This document shows positions 1 through 11,335 of a stretch of DNA of 64,000 bases, piece by piece; the first letter of the stretch is position 1, and each line of letters begins with the position of its first letter. The notes below the pieces were generated by a model, which saw only the letters and a program-made list of their open reading frames with translations, did no database searches and had not been told where the DNA came from. Position numbers and translations under genes: made by a program. Origin of the DNA: Clavaria fumosa (lineage: Eukaryota; Basidiomycota; Agaricomycetes; Agaricales; Clavariaceae); the NCBI GenBank assembly GCA_951802425.1, contig OX637801.1:620001-684000 (forward strand), given 5' to 3'.

Positions 1-250
1 CTCTCTTAATCGCCGGCCTTGCGGCCGTGATTTCCTCCCACTCACCCGCCTCCGCCTCTTTCCGTGCCCGCTCCTCCTCTTGGCGCCACCTCTCGGCCTC
101 CTCCTTTTTACGACGATGCTCCGCCTCCTCCCGCTCCTTCCTCTCCGCCTCCTCCGCCTCTGCCTGGGCTTTTTCCCAAGCTGTGATCCGCTGTGCTATC
201 GCCTCTTGTTGAGCTTTTAATTCTACAAGTTCAACATCTTCATCAGACAT
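1..250 (-). CDS. Antisense coiled-coil gene of element E, 5' part (runs off the left edge)
   Basis: An open frame starts with ATG at 250-248 and runs leftward off the window, 83 codons without a stop. The first residues are MSDEDVELVELKAQQEAIAQ, followed by a Glu/Arg/Lys/Ala-rich stretch typical of a charged coiled coil. The position matches the antisense genes of B, C and D: on the strand opposite to the presumed element, with its start a short distance inside the 3' LTR (477). No domain is recognised in the visible part, and the gene body lies outside the window. Charged low-complexity frames can arise by chance from a C/T-rich strand, but the complete lack of stops and the matching position favour a real exon. 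Confidence 0.55.
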   Translation of the reverse strand, partial: MSDEDVELVELKAQQEAIAQRITAWEKAQAEAEEAERKEREEAEHRRKKEEAERWRQEEERARKEAEAGEWEEITAARPAIKR

Positions 251-476
251 GCCTGATGGTGGTGGTTCAGGTCTAAGGAGAAAGAGACCGGGCTGAGGCA
301 GTGGCTCAGGTTTATATATCCGGCCATGGAAATTTCAAACTCTGCCCAAATTCCCAATCTGGATTTCCATGTGGAACATTCTGATCCCATCACAGACTGA
401 TCCGGATCCGATCATCTCTGATGTACACAGGTCCCAAACAAAAGGTTTCAGGGGTTCAACCTTAAAGGGAAGGCAC
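251..476. other. Leader between the antisense gene and LTR of element E; polypurine-like tract at its end
   Basis: No gene seen. The last bases before the LTR (about 462-476, aaagggaaggcac) are purine-rich like a polypurine tract and resemble the tract before the 3' LTR of B (gggaggaggtac). This tract set the LTR start. Confidence 0.4.
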
Positions 477-654
477 TGTCATGCCCATGCCACTCCCTCT
501 GGGTCCGGACCGGAAATACTATCTCCGGTTCTGGATCTCCGATAGTTTGTACCTTGCACCTTGGTACCTGAGGGTACCTGCCCCTGGCACAGGGCAGGCA
601 CCAAGTCCACTTCCAGGGACAAGTCCCCACATGGCAATTCTGGATCCCATTCCA

Positions 655-1016
655 TAGTGAATGGCAGGGATTTTGGTAAACCTGGGGTGTTAGATATAAG
701 GTGTTGGGGGGTAGGGGTAGGGTTTTGAAAATAGAAACCCCTCATACCCCCAGGGTTGAAAGGGTTATGACTAAGCAGGCACATCATTACTATATATGGG
801 AATATAATTGAAAACTAATCTAACACGTTGGGAGAACAGAAATTGTAATGATGTGAAAAATGGTAACCAAGCATAATACAACATGTTAAATTAGTAAAAT
901 TACTGCTTATGTAATAACCCTTTCAACCCCTACCCCTGGGAAAAGGGGTAGGGTTTTTGAGGGTGAGGGTAGGGGTTGATGGATTCAAACCCCTTTCCAA
1001 CCCCTGCCATTCACTA
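655..1016. mobile_element. hAT-like MITE inside LTR E
   Basis: A 362-bp non-coding element with 15-bp perfect terminal inverted repeats (TAGTGAATGGCAGGG). It is flanked by a perfect 8-bp duplication, ccattcca, at 647-654 and 1017-1024. An 8-bp duplication and a TAG-type terminus are hallmarks of the hAT superfamily. A second imperfect inverted pair (gggttgaaagggttat near 754-769, its complement near 911-926) makes most of the element self-complementary. Runs of GGGGTAGGGT inside look telomere-like but are not tandem. Confidence 0.75.
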
Positions 1017-1292
1017 CCATTCCAAGATCCTGATCTGTTGTCACAGACTTCTGTAGTTACTTGTCAGGAACTGGCTTGATGTAGTTTACTTCCAATCTAT
1101 TAAGTACCATCTGCATAGTTGCTTGGTGGCGAAGCCACCAACTTGATAGTAGTAGTCCACAAATTCCAGATCATGATCCTGATCCCGGTCTCCACCCCAA
1201 TGTTCTGTAACCAGTCTCGCAACATATCTCCAAGACAGATCCCATAGTTACTATCTTTGATCCCAGTAGCTAGTTATGCCTGGGATTCGTAG

Positions 1293-1299
1293 TATATAA
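1293..1299 (+). promoter_or_regulatory. TATA box of LTR E
   Basis: TATATAA in the right third of the LTR. By analogy with B and D, transcription would start about 32 nt downstream, near 1325. Confidence 0.45.
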
Positions 1300-1608
1300 G
1301 CCCTGTACTTTCGTAGTTCATCCAGCAGTCCGGATACTTCATTTTACACCCTTGTCTGTAATCTACCTGTTATCTCTTCTCACTGTCTGGACACTAAGTC
1401 AAACCCAATCACCTCCATCCAGAAACTATTCTCTGATATTCCATAACTCCGAAAACTGGGACACTCAGACTATGTAGGGGTGTCATTTCGATACATTCAC
1501 CAAGTCCCACCCAAATCTCGAAGTCCAAATTCTGGCAGGCCTGGAATCCCGACCAACATCCGACCAGACTTTGCTCTGCCCTCTGACCCTCCAAGCACAA
1601 TCATAACA

Positions 1609-1677
1609 GTCTGAAACAAATTACTATCATAGGTCCTTGAGTATTAGCCAGTCTGAAGATTTCACCATATCTACATG
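1609..1677. repeat. TTGGCCA-type satellite, left stub
   Basis: This stretch (aggtccttgagtattagcca and neighbours) resembles the tract around 8696-8750. It continues at 8204 once element A and one copy of its acatg duplication are removed, so A inserted into the satellite-like tract. Confidence 0.65.
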
Positions 1678-2021
1678 TGTAACAATTCATGCACCTCCCC
1701 CTTTTCACACACACCTCGACTTCACCACATGCCCTCACACCCCTATGCCGTCATCACCACCCTCGTGCCTCACCACATGCATCCTCCGTCCGATCTCCAT
1801 GCGGCCACCTCGTCGACCCTGCGCATACCCCTCGTGTTTGTACATTGCCCCTTTCCCCTTTATGATATGTGCCCTCTGCCCTACATAGTATAAGTACGGA
1901 CCTCATCTGTCGGTAGTACCTTAGGTTACTACCTTTTCTCCAATATACTTCTATGCTCTCATTTGGCTGGACACCACCCAAGTCCCCTCGAATATCCGGA
2001 GTCAGGACGCTGTTTGTGACA
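1678..2021 (+). repeat. 5' LTR of element A
   Basis: It starts TGTAACAATTC, ends GTTTGTGACA, and pairs with 7854-8198 with few differences. A TATA-like box (agtataag, 1887-1894) precedes the proposed RNA start; the decamer aggttactac (1923-1932) is the proposed self-primer. Confidence 0.92.
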
Positions 2022-2022
2022 A

Positions 2023-2032
2023 GTAGTAACCT
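2023..2032 (+). promoter_or_regulatory. Self-primer binding site of element A
   Basis: GTAGTAACCT one base after the LTR is the perfect reverse complement of aggttactac at 1923-1932, about 36 nt after the TATA-like box. This is the Tf1 arrangement, in which the 5' end of the element RNA folds back to prime minus-strand DNA. There is no TGG-type tRNA site next to the LTR. Confidence 0.6.
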
Positions 2033-2051
2033 CTCCCCCGCCTACCTCCTC

Positions 2052-3461
2052 ATGGACCTAGGCATCCCACCCCTGCCCAAGCCGAAGCAAGGCTCATGTA
2101 TCTCAAGAAGAAAGCTGGTGTGTTTTTGGACATCATATGAACGATTGATCAGGAGGAGGGCCCTCCTTGGACTGGATACCGATACCGATTTTGAACAACT
2201 GACACCACCAAGTACACCCTATCGAGGGTACGAGACATTCTACTACTCAAGACATTCAGAAGCAGTGCAACTGGCGCCATGATACCACTTTGCAACAAGA
2301 AGGATCTTCACAGTGCAAGACCCCATCCGAAATAACCCATTGACGATAGCGCATGCCCCCGAGTGGCAAAGCTTCTGAAACCAACTGGTAGCCAGACTAT
2401 CTGAAGTGGCCACTAAAGAAGCATACATACAAGAGAGCCTAGAATTCTTGACTAGAGAAGAAGACTTCTCAGGAGAAAGCGAGTACGACACTGCTCCTGA
2501 AGAGTACCATGATGACACGCATACTTCCATTGGAACTCAAACCAGTCGAACACCACCAACCCACCACACTGCCGGAACACAGACAGACCTCACTTTTGTG
2601 GGATTCCAGGACCGACTACAAGTTGATATCTTTCAAAGTCCCCCCCATGTCTATCTCGAAGAACTCAACTGAATAATGGCTGACGCTGCCGCACCCGAAC
2701 CCGAAGCCCCAGCCACCACTGCCCTTAGCCTACAGCTGAAAATTGTCAGCTTCACTGGCAAGAGAGAAGAACTCCAAACGTTCCTACGAAGCCTACGACT
2801 GGAGTTCCTTGCCAATGCCACGAAATACCCCACTGACCTCCACAAAGTGCTTTTCACACTGAGCCATATGACGGAAGGATATGCCGCTGAGTGGGCGAAC
2901 CAAGTGGCAAACATGATACTGGGAGAAGATGTCAAAGACATGGTATGGGGAGCATTTGAGCTCAGAATGAAAGAAGCTTTCTCCCCAATCGAGGACCAAA
3001 CGCTGGCGGTACACAAGTTGAACACCTTTAAGCAAGTGGATATGGACGTGGCACAGTTCTTCCAACGCTTTGAAACCCTTATGAACCAAGCAGGCTACGA
3101 AGAGGACACGCACTGGAATGCCATACACACGTTGCTCCTAACAGCCCTCCACCCCAAGTTGGTAGAAAAAGTGTTGTCATGCGCGATCCAACCAGCAAAC
3201 TACGCAGACTTTCGAGCCCTTGCCATACGCCTGGACAGGCAACACATCCTACATACGGCCGTACAGAGAAGCCTACGAGAACAGTCGTGCCCACACCCCT
3301 CTTGGAACCAACCAGCGCAGCGACTACTGACACAGAACCGCTTCACGCAGCTACAAGACGAGCTACAAATTGCGAGACACCCCCAGACTCCGGGCCCTGG
3401 ACCCTCTACACTGGCGACGATGAATGAGAGACAGCAGGATTTTCCTGAGGGATCCACATGA
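2052..3461 (+). pseudogene. gag: gag of element A
   Basis: One reading frame of about 470 codons runs from ATG 2052, 30 nt after the LTR, to TGA 3459-3461. It is broken by TGA at 2280, 2376 and 2670, each followed by clean coding sequence in the same frame. The part from 2676 reads as a typical Ty3 capsid region (for example GKREELQTFLRSLRLEFLAN). No CCHC zinc knuckle is visible, unlike B, C and D. ATG 2676 could be taken for the start, but the open frame extends well upstream, so I prefer 2052. Gag would form the virus-like particle in which reverse transcription takes place. Confidence 0.7.
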
Positions 3462-6400
3462 GTGCTAATGTAGGATCCTTGTACATTGTTCCTGGTCGAT
3501 GACATGTAAAGCCAGCCATGAATAATAAGCCATTGCCCGCACTACCCACAGAGGTTGAGAGGATTAAGCACACCCTCAAGGACCTCACCCCCAAGAACCT
3601 CCCAGGATACAGGGACCACGTAGACTGGGAGTCCGATCCCCGAATTACTTTTGGACGAGGAGGAGAGCAGCAGCTCGATATACGCAGATTCATCACTACC
3701 CTAGATACGAAAGAGACACATGGCATCAACCTCCTCATTGACTCTGGCTTCACCTTATCTGTGATGGACCTTGAATGGGCCTTAAACAAAAGGATGAACC
3801 TCACGAAACTAGAAGCCCCTGTAATCTTCAAGAACATTGATGGAACCATAAATGCTTGTGGAACTTTCAGGCACTCTGTAACCTTACACCTCAACATCGG
3901 AGGCCACGTCGAAGTCAAACAATTCTTACTGGGAAAAATTAGCAGACACCCAGCAATGCTAGGGCATGACTGGCTTCGACACCATAACCCCAAAATTCGA
4001 TGGTTTGAGAAGAGTATTTGCTTCGACAAATGCAAGAAAAAGGATTGCCACATCGTGGACTATGGCTTTGGCTTTAGAAGCTCGTATGATGCAACTATGC
4101 CACCGAATTGGAAAACGTTATACCCTGAGGTATTCGCTGGAAAAACTATGCAGAAATTACCTAAATCTCTACCTGGAGTGGACTACAAGATCAAATTCAA
4201 AAACAACCTGGGCTTCCTGCGTTCCAAAGTATATCCACTCACTGCTAGAGAAGACAAAGCATTGAAAATTTGGCTCAAAGAAAACCTAGAGAATGGACGG
4301 CTCATATGGGGAGAATCGGACTATGTCAGCCCGATCTTTTTCAAGGACAAAGGGGATAAACTGTGACCAATCATTGACTACAAATGCCTAAATTCCTATT
4401 GTGTGAAGGACATCTACCCACTGCCCAGAATTGACGAGACGGTAGCGAGCCTAAAAAAGGCCAAAGTCTTCACAGCCCTCGATGTGGAATGGGGATATTG
4501 GAACGTCGCAGTTGCCAAATGGGCCCAGAAATTTGCTGCAATCATCACAAGATATGGGATAGTATGGCCCACTGTGATGCAATTTGGCCTCATGAATGCC
4601 CCCTCTGTCTTCCAACAAAGAATGAATTACATCCTATGAACACTGCTCATCACAGGAAAGGTATTCATGTACATTGATGACATTCTCATTGCCACAGAAA
4701 CCCTTGAAGAACACCGACGCCTACTACACAAAGTATTCAGACTACTCCAAGAGAACAGCCTGTGTGTCCAGGAATCCAAATGCAAACTAGAGCAAACAGA
4801 AGTCACATTCCTGGGACTACGGATCTCAGAGGGAAGCGTCTGCCACTCACCAAAAAAATGCAGAGGCATAGCAGACTGGCCCACTACGAGAAACAAACAC
4901 GAGCTTCAAAGAGGGATTGGGCTTCTAACTACTTCAGACGATTCATCAAGGGATTTGCCACAGTAGCCAAACCACTCTACGAATTGCTGGCTGACAACAC
5001 ACTGTATACCTGGACTGAGCAACAACATCGTGCCTGGAAGCGACTAATCGATATCCTACAAAGTGATGTGGTGCTAGTGATCCCTCAAGATGAAGGAAAG
5101 TGGAAGATGGAAGTAGATGCCAGTAATTATGCCACCGGAGGAGTGCTATCCCAACAACAACCCAATGGCATCTGGCAACCTATTGACTTTATCTCGAAGA
5201 CCTTCTCCCCAGCAGAGATGAACTACGCCACTTACGATAAAGAATTCTTGGCGATCATCTGAGGGCTGGAAGAGTGGCGCCACTACTTGCTAGGCGCCAA
5301 GGAACCCTTCAAGATCCACACTGACCATGCCAATCTCCAGTACTTCCAAAAAAGTCAGAAACTCAACCCGAGGCAAACACAATGGCATTCAAAATTACAA
5401 TGCTTCAACTTTGAAGTGAAATATAAACCGGGAAAAACAAATATGAAAGCCAACGCACTATCCCAACGACTGGACCATTGGGAAGGGATGGACAAATATG
5501 AGAAACCTATGACACAAGTCTTCCCAGCCCAACAACTGGCCACCCTACTCATCCCTGAACCCACCATCGACCAGCTACTGGCAGAAGCCCATAAAACCAT
5601 GTCTCCCCCCACCTCTCTGCCTTACAAAAAGGATACCGATGGATTCTATAGACATGAAGGAAAAATATGGGTCCCCCAGGGACTGGTACACGAAGTTCTT
5701 GTCGAACTACACGACTCGCCACTGGGAGGACACCCTGGACCCGAGAAAACCTTAGAAAGCATCTCCCGACAATTCACGTGGCCCGGTATAAAACAAGATG
5801 TAGAAGACTATGTGAGGGGGTGCGAAAAATGCCAACGGACCAAGCCAGACCGCACGAAACGACGTGCTCCCCTGCGGCTGCACTCTATCCCACTACAACC
5901 ATGGCACACAATCACTTGGGATATGATTGGACCACTGCCGAAGTCTGCCACCCACGATTGCATCCTGGTGATATGCGACAAAATGACCAAGATGACTCTA
6001 CTGAAAGTGACTGACACTAAACTGACTGCCTTAGGAGCTGCCAAAATCCTATGCGACCGAGTCCTCAGAAGCCACGGGGTTCCATGCAAAGTCATCAGCG
6101 ACCATGGCTCCCAATTCATTTCAAATCTCATGGAAGAGTTCTACAAAATCGTTGGTGTTAAAGGTAACCCCAGCACTGCCTACCACCCACAGACAGATGG
6201 CCAAACCGAAAGGATGAACCAAGAAATCGAGGTCTACTTGTGTGCTTACGTGGACTTCATGCAGGATGACTGGTCTGAATGGCTAGCGACAGCAGAGTTT
6301 GCTTTGAATAACTGACAGCATTCTTCTACAAAGTTCTCTCCCTTCTTCTTGAACTATGGACTCCACCCCAGAATGGGAAATATCAATATACCTGCTACAA

Positions 6401-6990
6401 CCCACACACTGGAAGCATCGGAATTCGCAAAGAAACTACAAAAAGCATGTGAAAAGGCAAGAGAAGCCATGGAAAAAGCTGCTCAATATATGAAAACCAC
6501 CTATGACAAATGCAAAAACATGAAAACACTGGAGTATAAAAAGGGAAACATGGTTTGGCTAGATGCAACGAACCTAAACACAGAGCGACCCTCAGAGAAA
6601 CTCGCTGATAAAAGGGTAGGATCCTTCACGATAGTGGAGAAGGTCGGAACTTCTGCCTACCGCTTAGACCTGCCCCCTACTTGGATCCACCTGGTGTTCA
6701 ACGAGTTGCTACTCATGCCATACATAGAAGGAAAGTTCCCAAATCAGGAATCAGACAAGCACCTGCCGCCTGAACTCATTGATGACCACCTGCAATACAA
6801 CATGGAAGAAGTCTTAAAAAGCCGCAAATGCAGGCACAAAATACAATATCTAGTCAAATGGACTGGCTACCCTAATGAGGACGACACATGGGAGCCGAAA
6901 TCGAACCTGAAAGATGCCACGGATGCAATAGCGGACTTCCACGAGAAACACCCGCAAGCTGCACGGGCCTTATCGGTCACATTTGCATAG
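3458..6990 (+). pseudogene. pol: pol of element A: protease, RT, RNase H, integrase, chromodomain
   Basis: The frame opens at ATG 3458, which overlaps the gag stop as ATGA. Visible parts in order: retropepsin LIDSGFTLSVMD (near 3735); reverse transcriptase with YIDD (near 4670); RNase H with MEVDASNYATGG (near 5108) and YDKEFLAII (near 5235); integrase zinc region and CEKCQ (near 5820); integrase core WDMIGPLPKS, SDHGSQF and the downstream TAYHPQTDGQTERMN; C-terminal chromodomain YLVKWTGYPNEDDTWEP (near 6846). Premature TGA at 3500, 4364, 4637, 5260 and 6313, plus a one-base frameshift near 4925. In each case the next codons fit conserved pol with Arg expected at the stop. Confidence 0.92.
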
Positions 6991-7086
6991 AAGTTCCCAC
7001 AGCTCCCCGACCCTGCAAGATAAAGAGCATATAAACACCCCAGAGCGCACGACTCACCCGACCAAAGCCCCACTAATTTCCCCACT

Positions 7087-7815
7087 ATGCCACCCAACCG
7101 CACCCCCCAGACTCTGCACCGCAGGATGCCAGGCCCGCCGTACTTCGCCCACCGAGCTGCCAGATGGCCCCGAAACTTACTGCATCCACCACCCCCTGAA
7201 ACCACCCGCAGGTTCATACTGGAACTGGCGCTGCCCATACTCGAGGGACCACCTTCATCCCCCGGAACTACCGCTCGCATGCGCCACATCTTGGATGCAG
7301 TGCGCATCCCTCTTGCATGACAAAACATGGGATTGGATCCCCCTCCTCTCATGTCAGATGACCCCCCTGCACGCATACCACAATTTCGCCGCAACAGAGA
7401 AATCCTCGAGCCAGAAGATGAAGTCTGGATCCACCGCTTCACCGAATGCCTCAGCACCAACCTCAGCCACGCCATGTGGCAGGAACTGCAGGGCCTTGAA
7501 TTCGATCAACAACGACGAATCTTACAGGCCTCACTGATCCTCAGCGAAATCTGGGTCAACTGCCACAACATGTGACTATGCCTAAAAATTCCCCTGCCCC
7601 CCAAGCCTATTCTACGAGAAGAATGGGCCATATACTATCAACATGAAGGCCCCCCCTTTGTCGTCCCTGTTACCACCGACATCAGGAATCCTTGGATTGT
7701 ACCCAGTGACAACTATGACCATCCCCTCATCCCCAATACGCGCAACACCAGCATCGACCCACCGACTGAAGCCGTGCCCCCCGAAGCAGAATGCAAGCAA
7801 AGTCAAGAGGCTTGA
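7087..7815 (+). pseudogene. Extra sense ORF of element A between pol and the 3' LTR; function unknown
   Basis: A 242-codon frame starts with ATG 7087, 97 bp after pol, and ends at TGA 7813, 38 bp before the 3' LTR. TGA at 7318 and 7573 interrupt it, but coding quality continues (EPEDEVWIHRFTECLSTNLS; later EEWAIYYQHEGPPF), so I read it as one decayed ORF. No transmembrane segment, signal peptide or known domain is visible. It occupies the slot where B, C and D carry an antisense gene. Minus-strand frames here are shorter and look like shadows. Confidence 0.55.
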
Positions 7816-7853
7816 GCGGTCCGTCGGGACGTCGGACCACTGGAGGGGAACAA

Positions 7854-8198
7854 TGTAACAATTCATGCACCTCCCCCCTTTTCACACACACCTCGCCTTC
7901 ACCACATGCCCTCACACCCCTATGCCGTCATCACCACCCTCGTGCTTCACCACATGCGTCCTCTGTCCGATCTCCATGCGGCCACCTCGCCGACCCCGCG
8001 CATACCCCTCGTGTTTGTACATTGCCCCTTTCCCCTTTATGATACATGCCCTCTGCCCTACATAGTATAAGTACGGACCTCGTCTGTTGGTAGTACCTTA
8101 GGTTACTACCTTTTCTCCAATATACTTCTCTGCTCTCATTCGGCTGGACACCACCCAAGTCCCCTCGAATATCCGGAGTCAGGATGCTGTTTGTGACA
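7854..8198 (+). repeat. 3' LTR of element A
   Basis: Starts TGTAACAATTC after the purine tract ggaggggaacaa and ends TTTGTGACA before the acatg duplication. Differences from the 5' LTR are few and mostly transitions. Confidence 0.92.
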
Positions 8199-8203
8199 AC
8201 ATG

Positions 8204-9990
8204 TTGGCCAGGATTTTATGTTCATTGGCCAACCTTGGCCAAGGTAATATGGATTCAATTTCCTTGCCAAAACCAATTACCTTCATAGATCCATGACTAT
8301 TGGCTGGTCTGAATATTACCCCATATATTATGTGTTGGCCAAAATTATATTTCCAGTGGCCCTTCTTGGCCAAGATCATGTTAACATGACCATATTCCAC
8401 TTGCTTGTCTTGGCCAAGATCATATTCACACTTTGTCCACCTTGGCTGACACGAATCCTTCCGTGCATTGACCAAAACCAATTACCTTCCAAGGTTTGGG
8501 TGTATTGGCCAGGACTATATTTTTGATGTCCAATCTTGGCCAGGACATCAATCACTTTTCTTGGCCAAAACAAATTTGCTGCATATATCCAGGTGGATTG
8601 GCCAGTCTGAATATTGAAGCATTCTACCATGTTGGCCAGGTCTATATTTCCATTGTCTAATCTTGGCCAAGATAATATTGAAAATATATATTGGCTGAAA
8701 TCAATTACTATTCAGGTCCATGAGTATTGGCCAGTCTGAATATTGCAGCACATCATCCATGTTAGCCAGAACTATCTTGGCCAGGATGATTTGAAGGGAA
8801 TAATCATATGTAGCCACCTTGGCCAAGATGAATCTTGTCTAATATTAGGTCTTAGCCAAGGTGAATAACATGGAGAGAAGCAAGGATATTGGCCAGTCCT
8901 AATATCATGTCCAAATGCCACTATTGGCCAGGACAATATTTTGAGTTCTTGATCTTGGCTGAGATGATTTGAAGAAGATGATCATATTTGGCCACCTTGG
9001 CCAAGACAAATCTTGCCTGATATTAGGTCTTGGCCACAGTGAATAATGTGAAGAGAATTAAAGATATTGGCCAGTCCTAATATCATGTCCAAATGCTACT
9101 ATTGGCCAGGACTATATTTTGGGTTTTTAGTCTTGGCTGAGATGAAGGGCTTCATTATATTTAGTCACCTCAGCCAAGATGAATCTTGTGTAATATAAGA
9201 TCTTGGCCAAGATGAATAATGTGGAGGGACACAAAGATATTGGCCAGTCCTAATATCATGTCCAAATGCCACTATTGGCCAGGACTATATTTTGTGTTCT
9301 TGATCTCAGCTGAGATGAGTTGAAGGGCATGATCATATTTAGCCATCTTGGCCAAGACAAATCTTGCCTGATATTAGATCTTGGTCCAGGTGAATAAGGT
9401 GGAGGGAAGCACAGATATTGGCCAGGACTATATTTTGTGTTCTTGATCTTGGTCAAGATGAGTTGAAGGGCATGATCATATTTAGCCATCTTGGCCAAGA
9501 TGAATCTTGCTTGGTATTAGATCTTGGCCAAGATGAATAATGTGGGGAGACATACAGATATTGGCCAGTCCTAATATCATGTCCAAATGCCACTATTGGT
9601 CAGGACAATATTTTGTGTTCTTGGTCTCAGCTGCGATGAGTTGAAGGGCATGATCATATTTAGCCACCTTGGCCAAGACAAATCTTGCTTAATATTGCAG
9701 AACCTGGCCAAGGTGAATAACTCACAAAGAATTAGAGATATTGGCCAGTTGGAATATTATGTGACAAATGCTGCCATTAGCCAGGACCATATTTTCATTA
9801 ACCCATCTTGGCTGAGATGATTTGATGAACCTGACAATCTTGTCCTGGCAGAAATTCATCTTTATTGGCCAGTTCGAATATCATGGTCCATCTCCAATAT
9901 CCCATTTGTTCTAATGCCTTGGCCAAATCAATTATAATGCAATTATCATGACCTGGCCAACATGATATTATTGTTCACAAATTCTATTGC
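8204..9990. repeat. TTGGCCA-rich degenerate satellite-like tract
   Basis: An AT-rich tract with dozens of TTGGCCA/TGGCCA motifs, a near-palindromic heptamer. A longer degenerate unit is seen from the anchor gatattggcca at 8885, 9063, 9235, 9413, 9557 and 9737, with spacings of 178, 172, 178, 144 and 180 bp. No ORF here has coding character. The same sequence flanks the left side of element A. Confidence 0.75.
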
Positions 9991-10050
9991 ACCAAGTCAT
10001 ATTTGTTGTGCAACATATGCAGTCTCAGCCGAGCCCAGCTGAAATGCTAA

Positions 10051-10696
10051 ATACATACTGGTGTACTTTGTGGGTGGCATGATATTAGTGTCCTTTTTGG
10101 ACTGAATGGTGTGTATCCTGACCCTACTGTGGGGGGAGCAGCGCCCCCACCCCTCTCCCACCCTCATCTTCACACTCTCCCACCTCACTCACTCCACCAT
10201 CCACTCCACCAGCTGCCCCACTTGCAGCAGCACCACTTGCGCCTACAACATCAGCACCCTCAACATCAGCAACACCTCCAACACCAGCAGCACCACTACA
10301 TGTCTCACGCTCACCACCCACAACATGCCCATCTGCCTCCGTACCACCACCCGCATCCGCATCACCATTCATATGGCATGTTATACTACCCATACTCCAT
10401 AGTGTCCCATTTAGCACTCCTTGCACCCCCACCCATGGCATCGCACCCGCACCCGCAACAACAGCAACACCATCCTGGGCACGTCTTTCCAGGTATGGCT
10501 GTGGGCACAGATGCAACTGGTTCTGCATCATCCTCACTGTCCTCATTGCCCCCCAACAACAATGGCATTATCATCATCTTCAGCTGCCACTGCAGGAAGT
10601 GCCTCGGGTAGCACTGCCACAGGCACAGGTACACACGCACCAGCACAGACAGCAGTAGCAATGTCAGCACAAGGTGCTGCAGGACATCCAACTGCT
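10051..10696 (+). pseudogene. His/Gln-rich host protein exon, left part, cut by element B
   Basis: Open from 10051 and rich in His, Gln and Pro (LHTLPPHSLHHPLHQLPHLQ; PYHHPHPHHH), then Ser/Ala/Thr-rich. A shift from frame 1 to frame 2 falls in the C run near 10545. Frame 2 (ALSSSSAATAGSASGS onward) reaches the insertion point and continues in register at 49719. Such Q/H-rich stretches are common in fungal transcription regulators, but no DNA-binding domain is visible. The 5' limit is probably a splice acceptor upstream of 10111. Confidence 0.6.
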
Positions 10697-11334
10697 TGTC
10701 ACAACCCAACACACCCCGTTACGGGCCGCCTGATGCATCTTCACACTCGACGACTGCTCCCGACTCGATTCCGCCACTCGACAATTGCCCTGGACCTACA
10801 ATCAGCAATTCCGCACGTGGGCCGTAATTCTGACAGACTCCGCAGGCTTCGCTGTTGTTCGGCTGATGTTGGGAAGCCTTGGGAATGAGTGGAGTCGGTT
10901 TAGGACCTGCAAGGTGGCCTCTAGACGAGCTAATGAAGGCACATCGACGATATTAGGCTTTGGGGTCTGGATACGGTGGCTGAAACATGTTTCTGGACAA
11001 TTTCTTAATATTTGTTTTATGACTTCAGAGCTGTAGTAAATACTACAGCATATGACATAAACTCGATTACCCGCTTATGCGCAAGGATCGCTGTCGAGAG
11101 CCGCCTCAGGTACTTGACTGGGCGTCGCATAGCAGCCACCCTCTTGTGCAGTCCCTGGGTCAATACCCCTCCTAGTGTCATTCTGCTACCTCCCACCTTC
11201 TCCTGTCGTACCCGTGCCTCTTCCCGTCAGCATGGCTCGTGTGCGGAATCCCTCCTTACCATCAGAATTACCGCTACACCCTCCCTCACTGTCATTTACA
11301 CTTGTATTTTGGTGGAATTGACCTACTCTTGACA
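10697..11334 (+). repeat. 5' LTR of element B (lacks its TATA segment)
   Basis: Starts TGTCACAACCC, ends CTCTTGACA. Relative to the 3' LTR it lacks about 61 bp after TTTTATGACTTC, the part that carries TATATAA in the 3' LTR. The proposed self-primer AGCATATGACATA (11047-11059) is intact here. Confidence 0.9.
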
Positions 11335-11335
11335 G

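Larger units (their letters stand above)
477..1608 (+). repeat. LTR of element E (probably its 3' LTR)
   Basis: The segment starts TGTCATGCCC after a polypurine-like tract and ends CATAACA, the TG...CA form shared by the other LTRs here. A TATA box (TATATAA, 1293-1299) lies in its right part. An hAT-like insertion (655-1016 plus an 8-bp duplication) accounts for 370 of its 1132 bp, leaving about 762 bp of original LTR. The second LTR and the element's coding region are outside the window, so the limits rest on motif analogy and no target duplication can be checked. Confidence 0.55.
1678..8198 (+). mobile_element. Ty3/gypsy chromodomain retrotransposon A, complete but decayed
   Basis: A 6521-bp element with 344/345-bp LTRs and a perfect 5-bp target duplication acatg (1673-1677 and 8199-8203). 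Order: 5' LTR, self-primer site, gag, pol (protease, reverse transcriptase, RNase H, integrase, chromodomain), an extra sense ORF, polypurine tract (ggaggggaac, before 7854), 3' LTR. Ten premature stops, all TGA, and one frameshift make it non-functional. It sits in the TTGGCCA tract. Confidence 0.93.

Noticed and set aside
448..787. Minus-strand ORFs in LTR E
   Set aside because: They overlap the LTR and the hAT-like element ends, with no coding character.
655..1016. Interstitial telomere (GGGGTAGGGT runs)
   Set aside because: The runs are few, irregular and part of the inverted repeats of the hAT-like element.
6867..7475. Antisense gene in element A (202-codon minus frame)
   Set aside because: It overlaps the chromodomain of pol and the sense ORF, shows no coiled coil, cysteine cluster or intron, and looks like a shadow of the sense frames.
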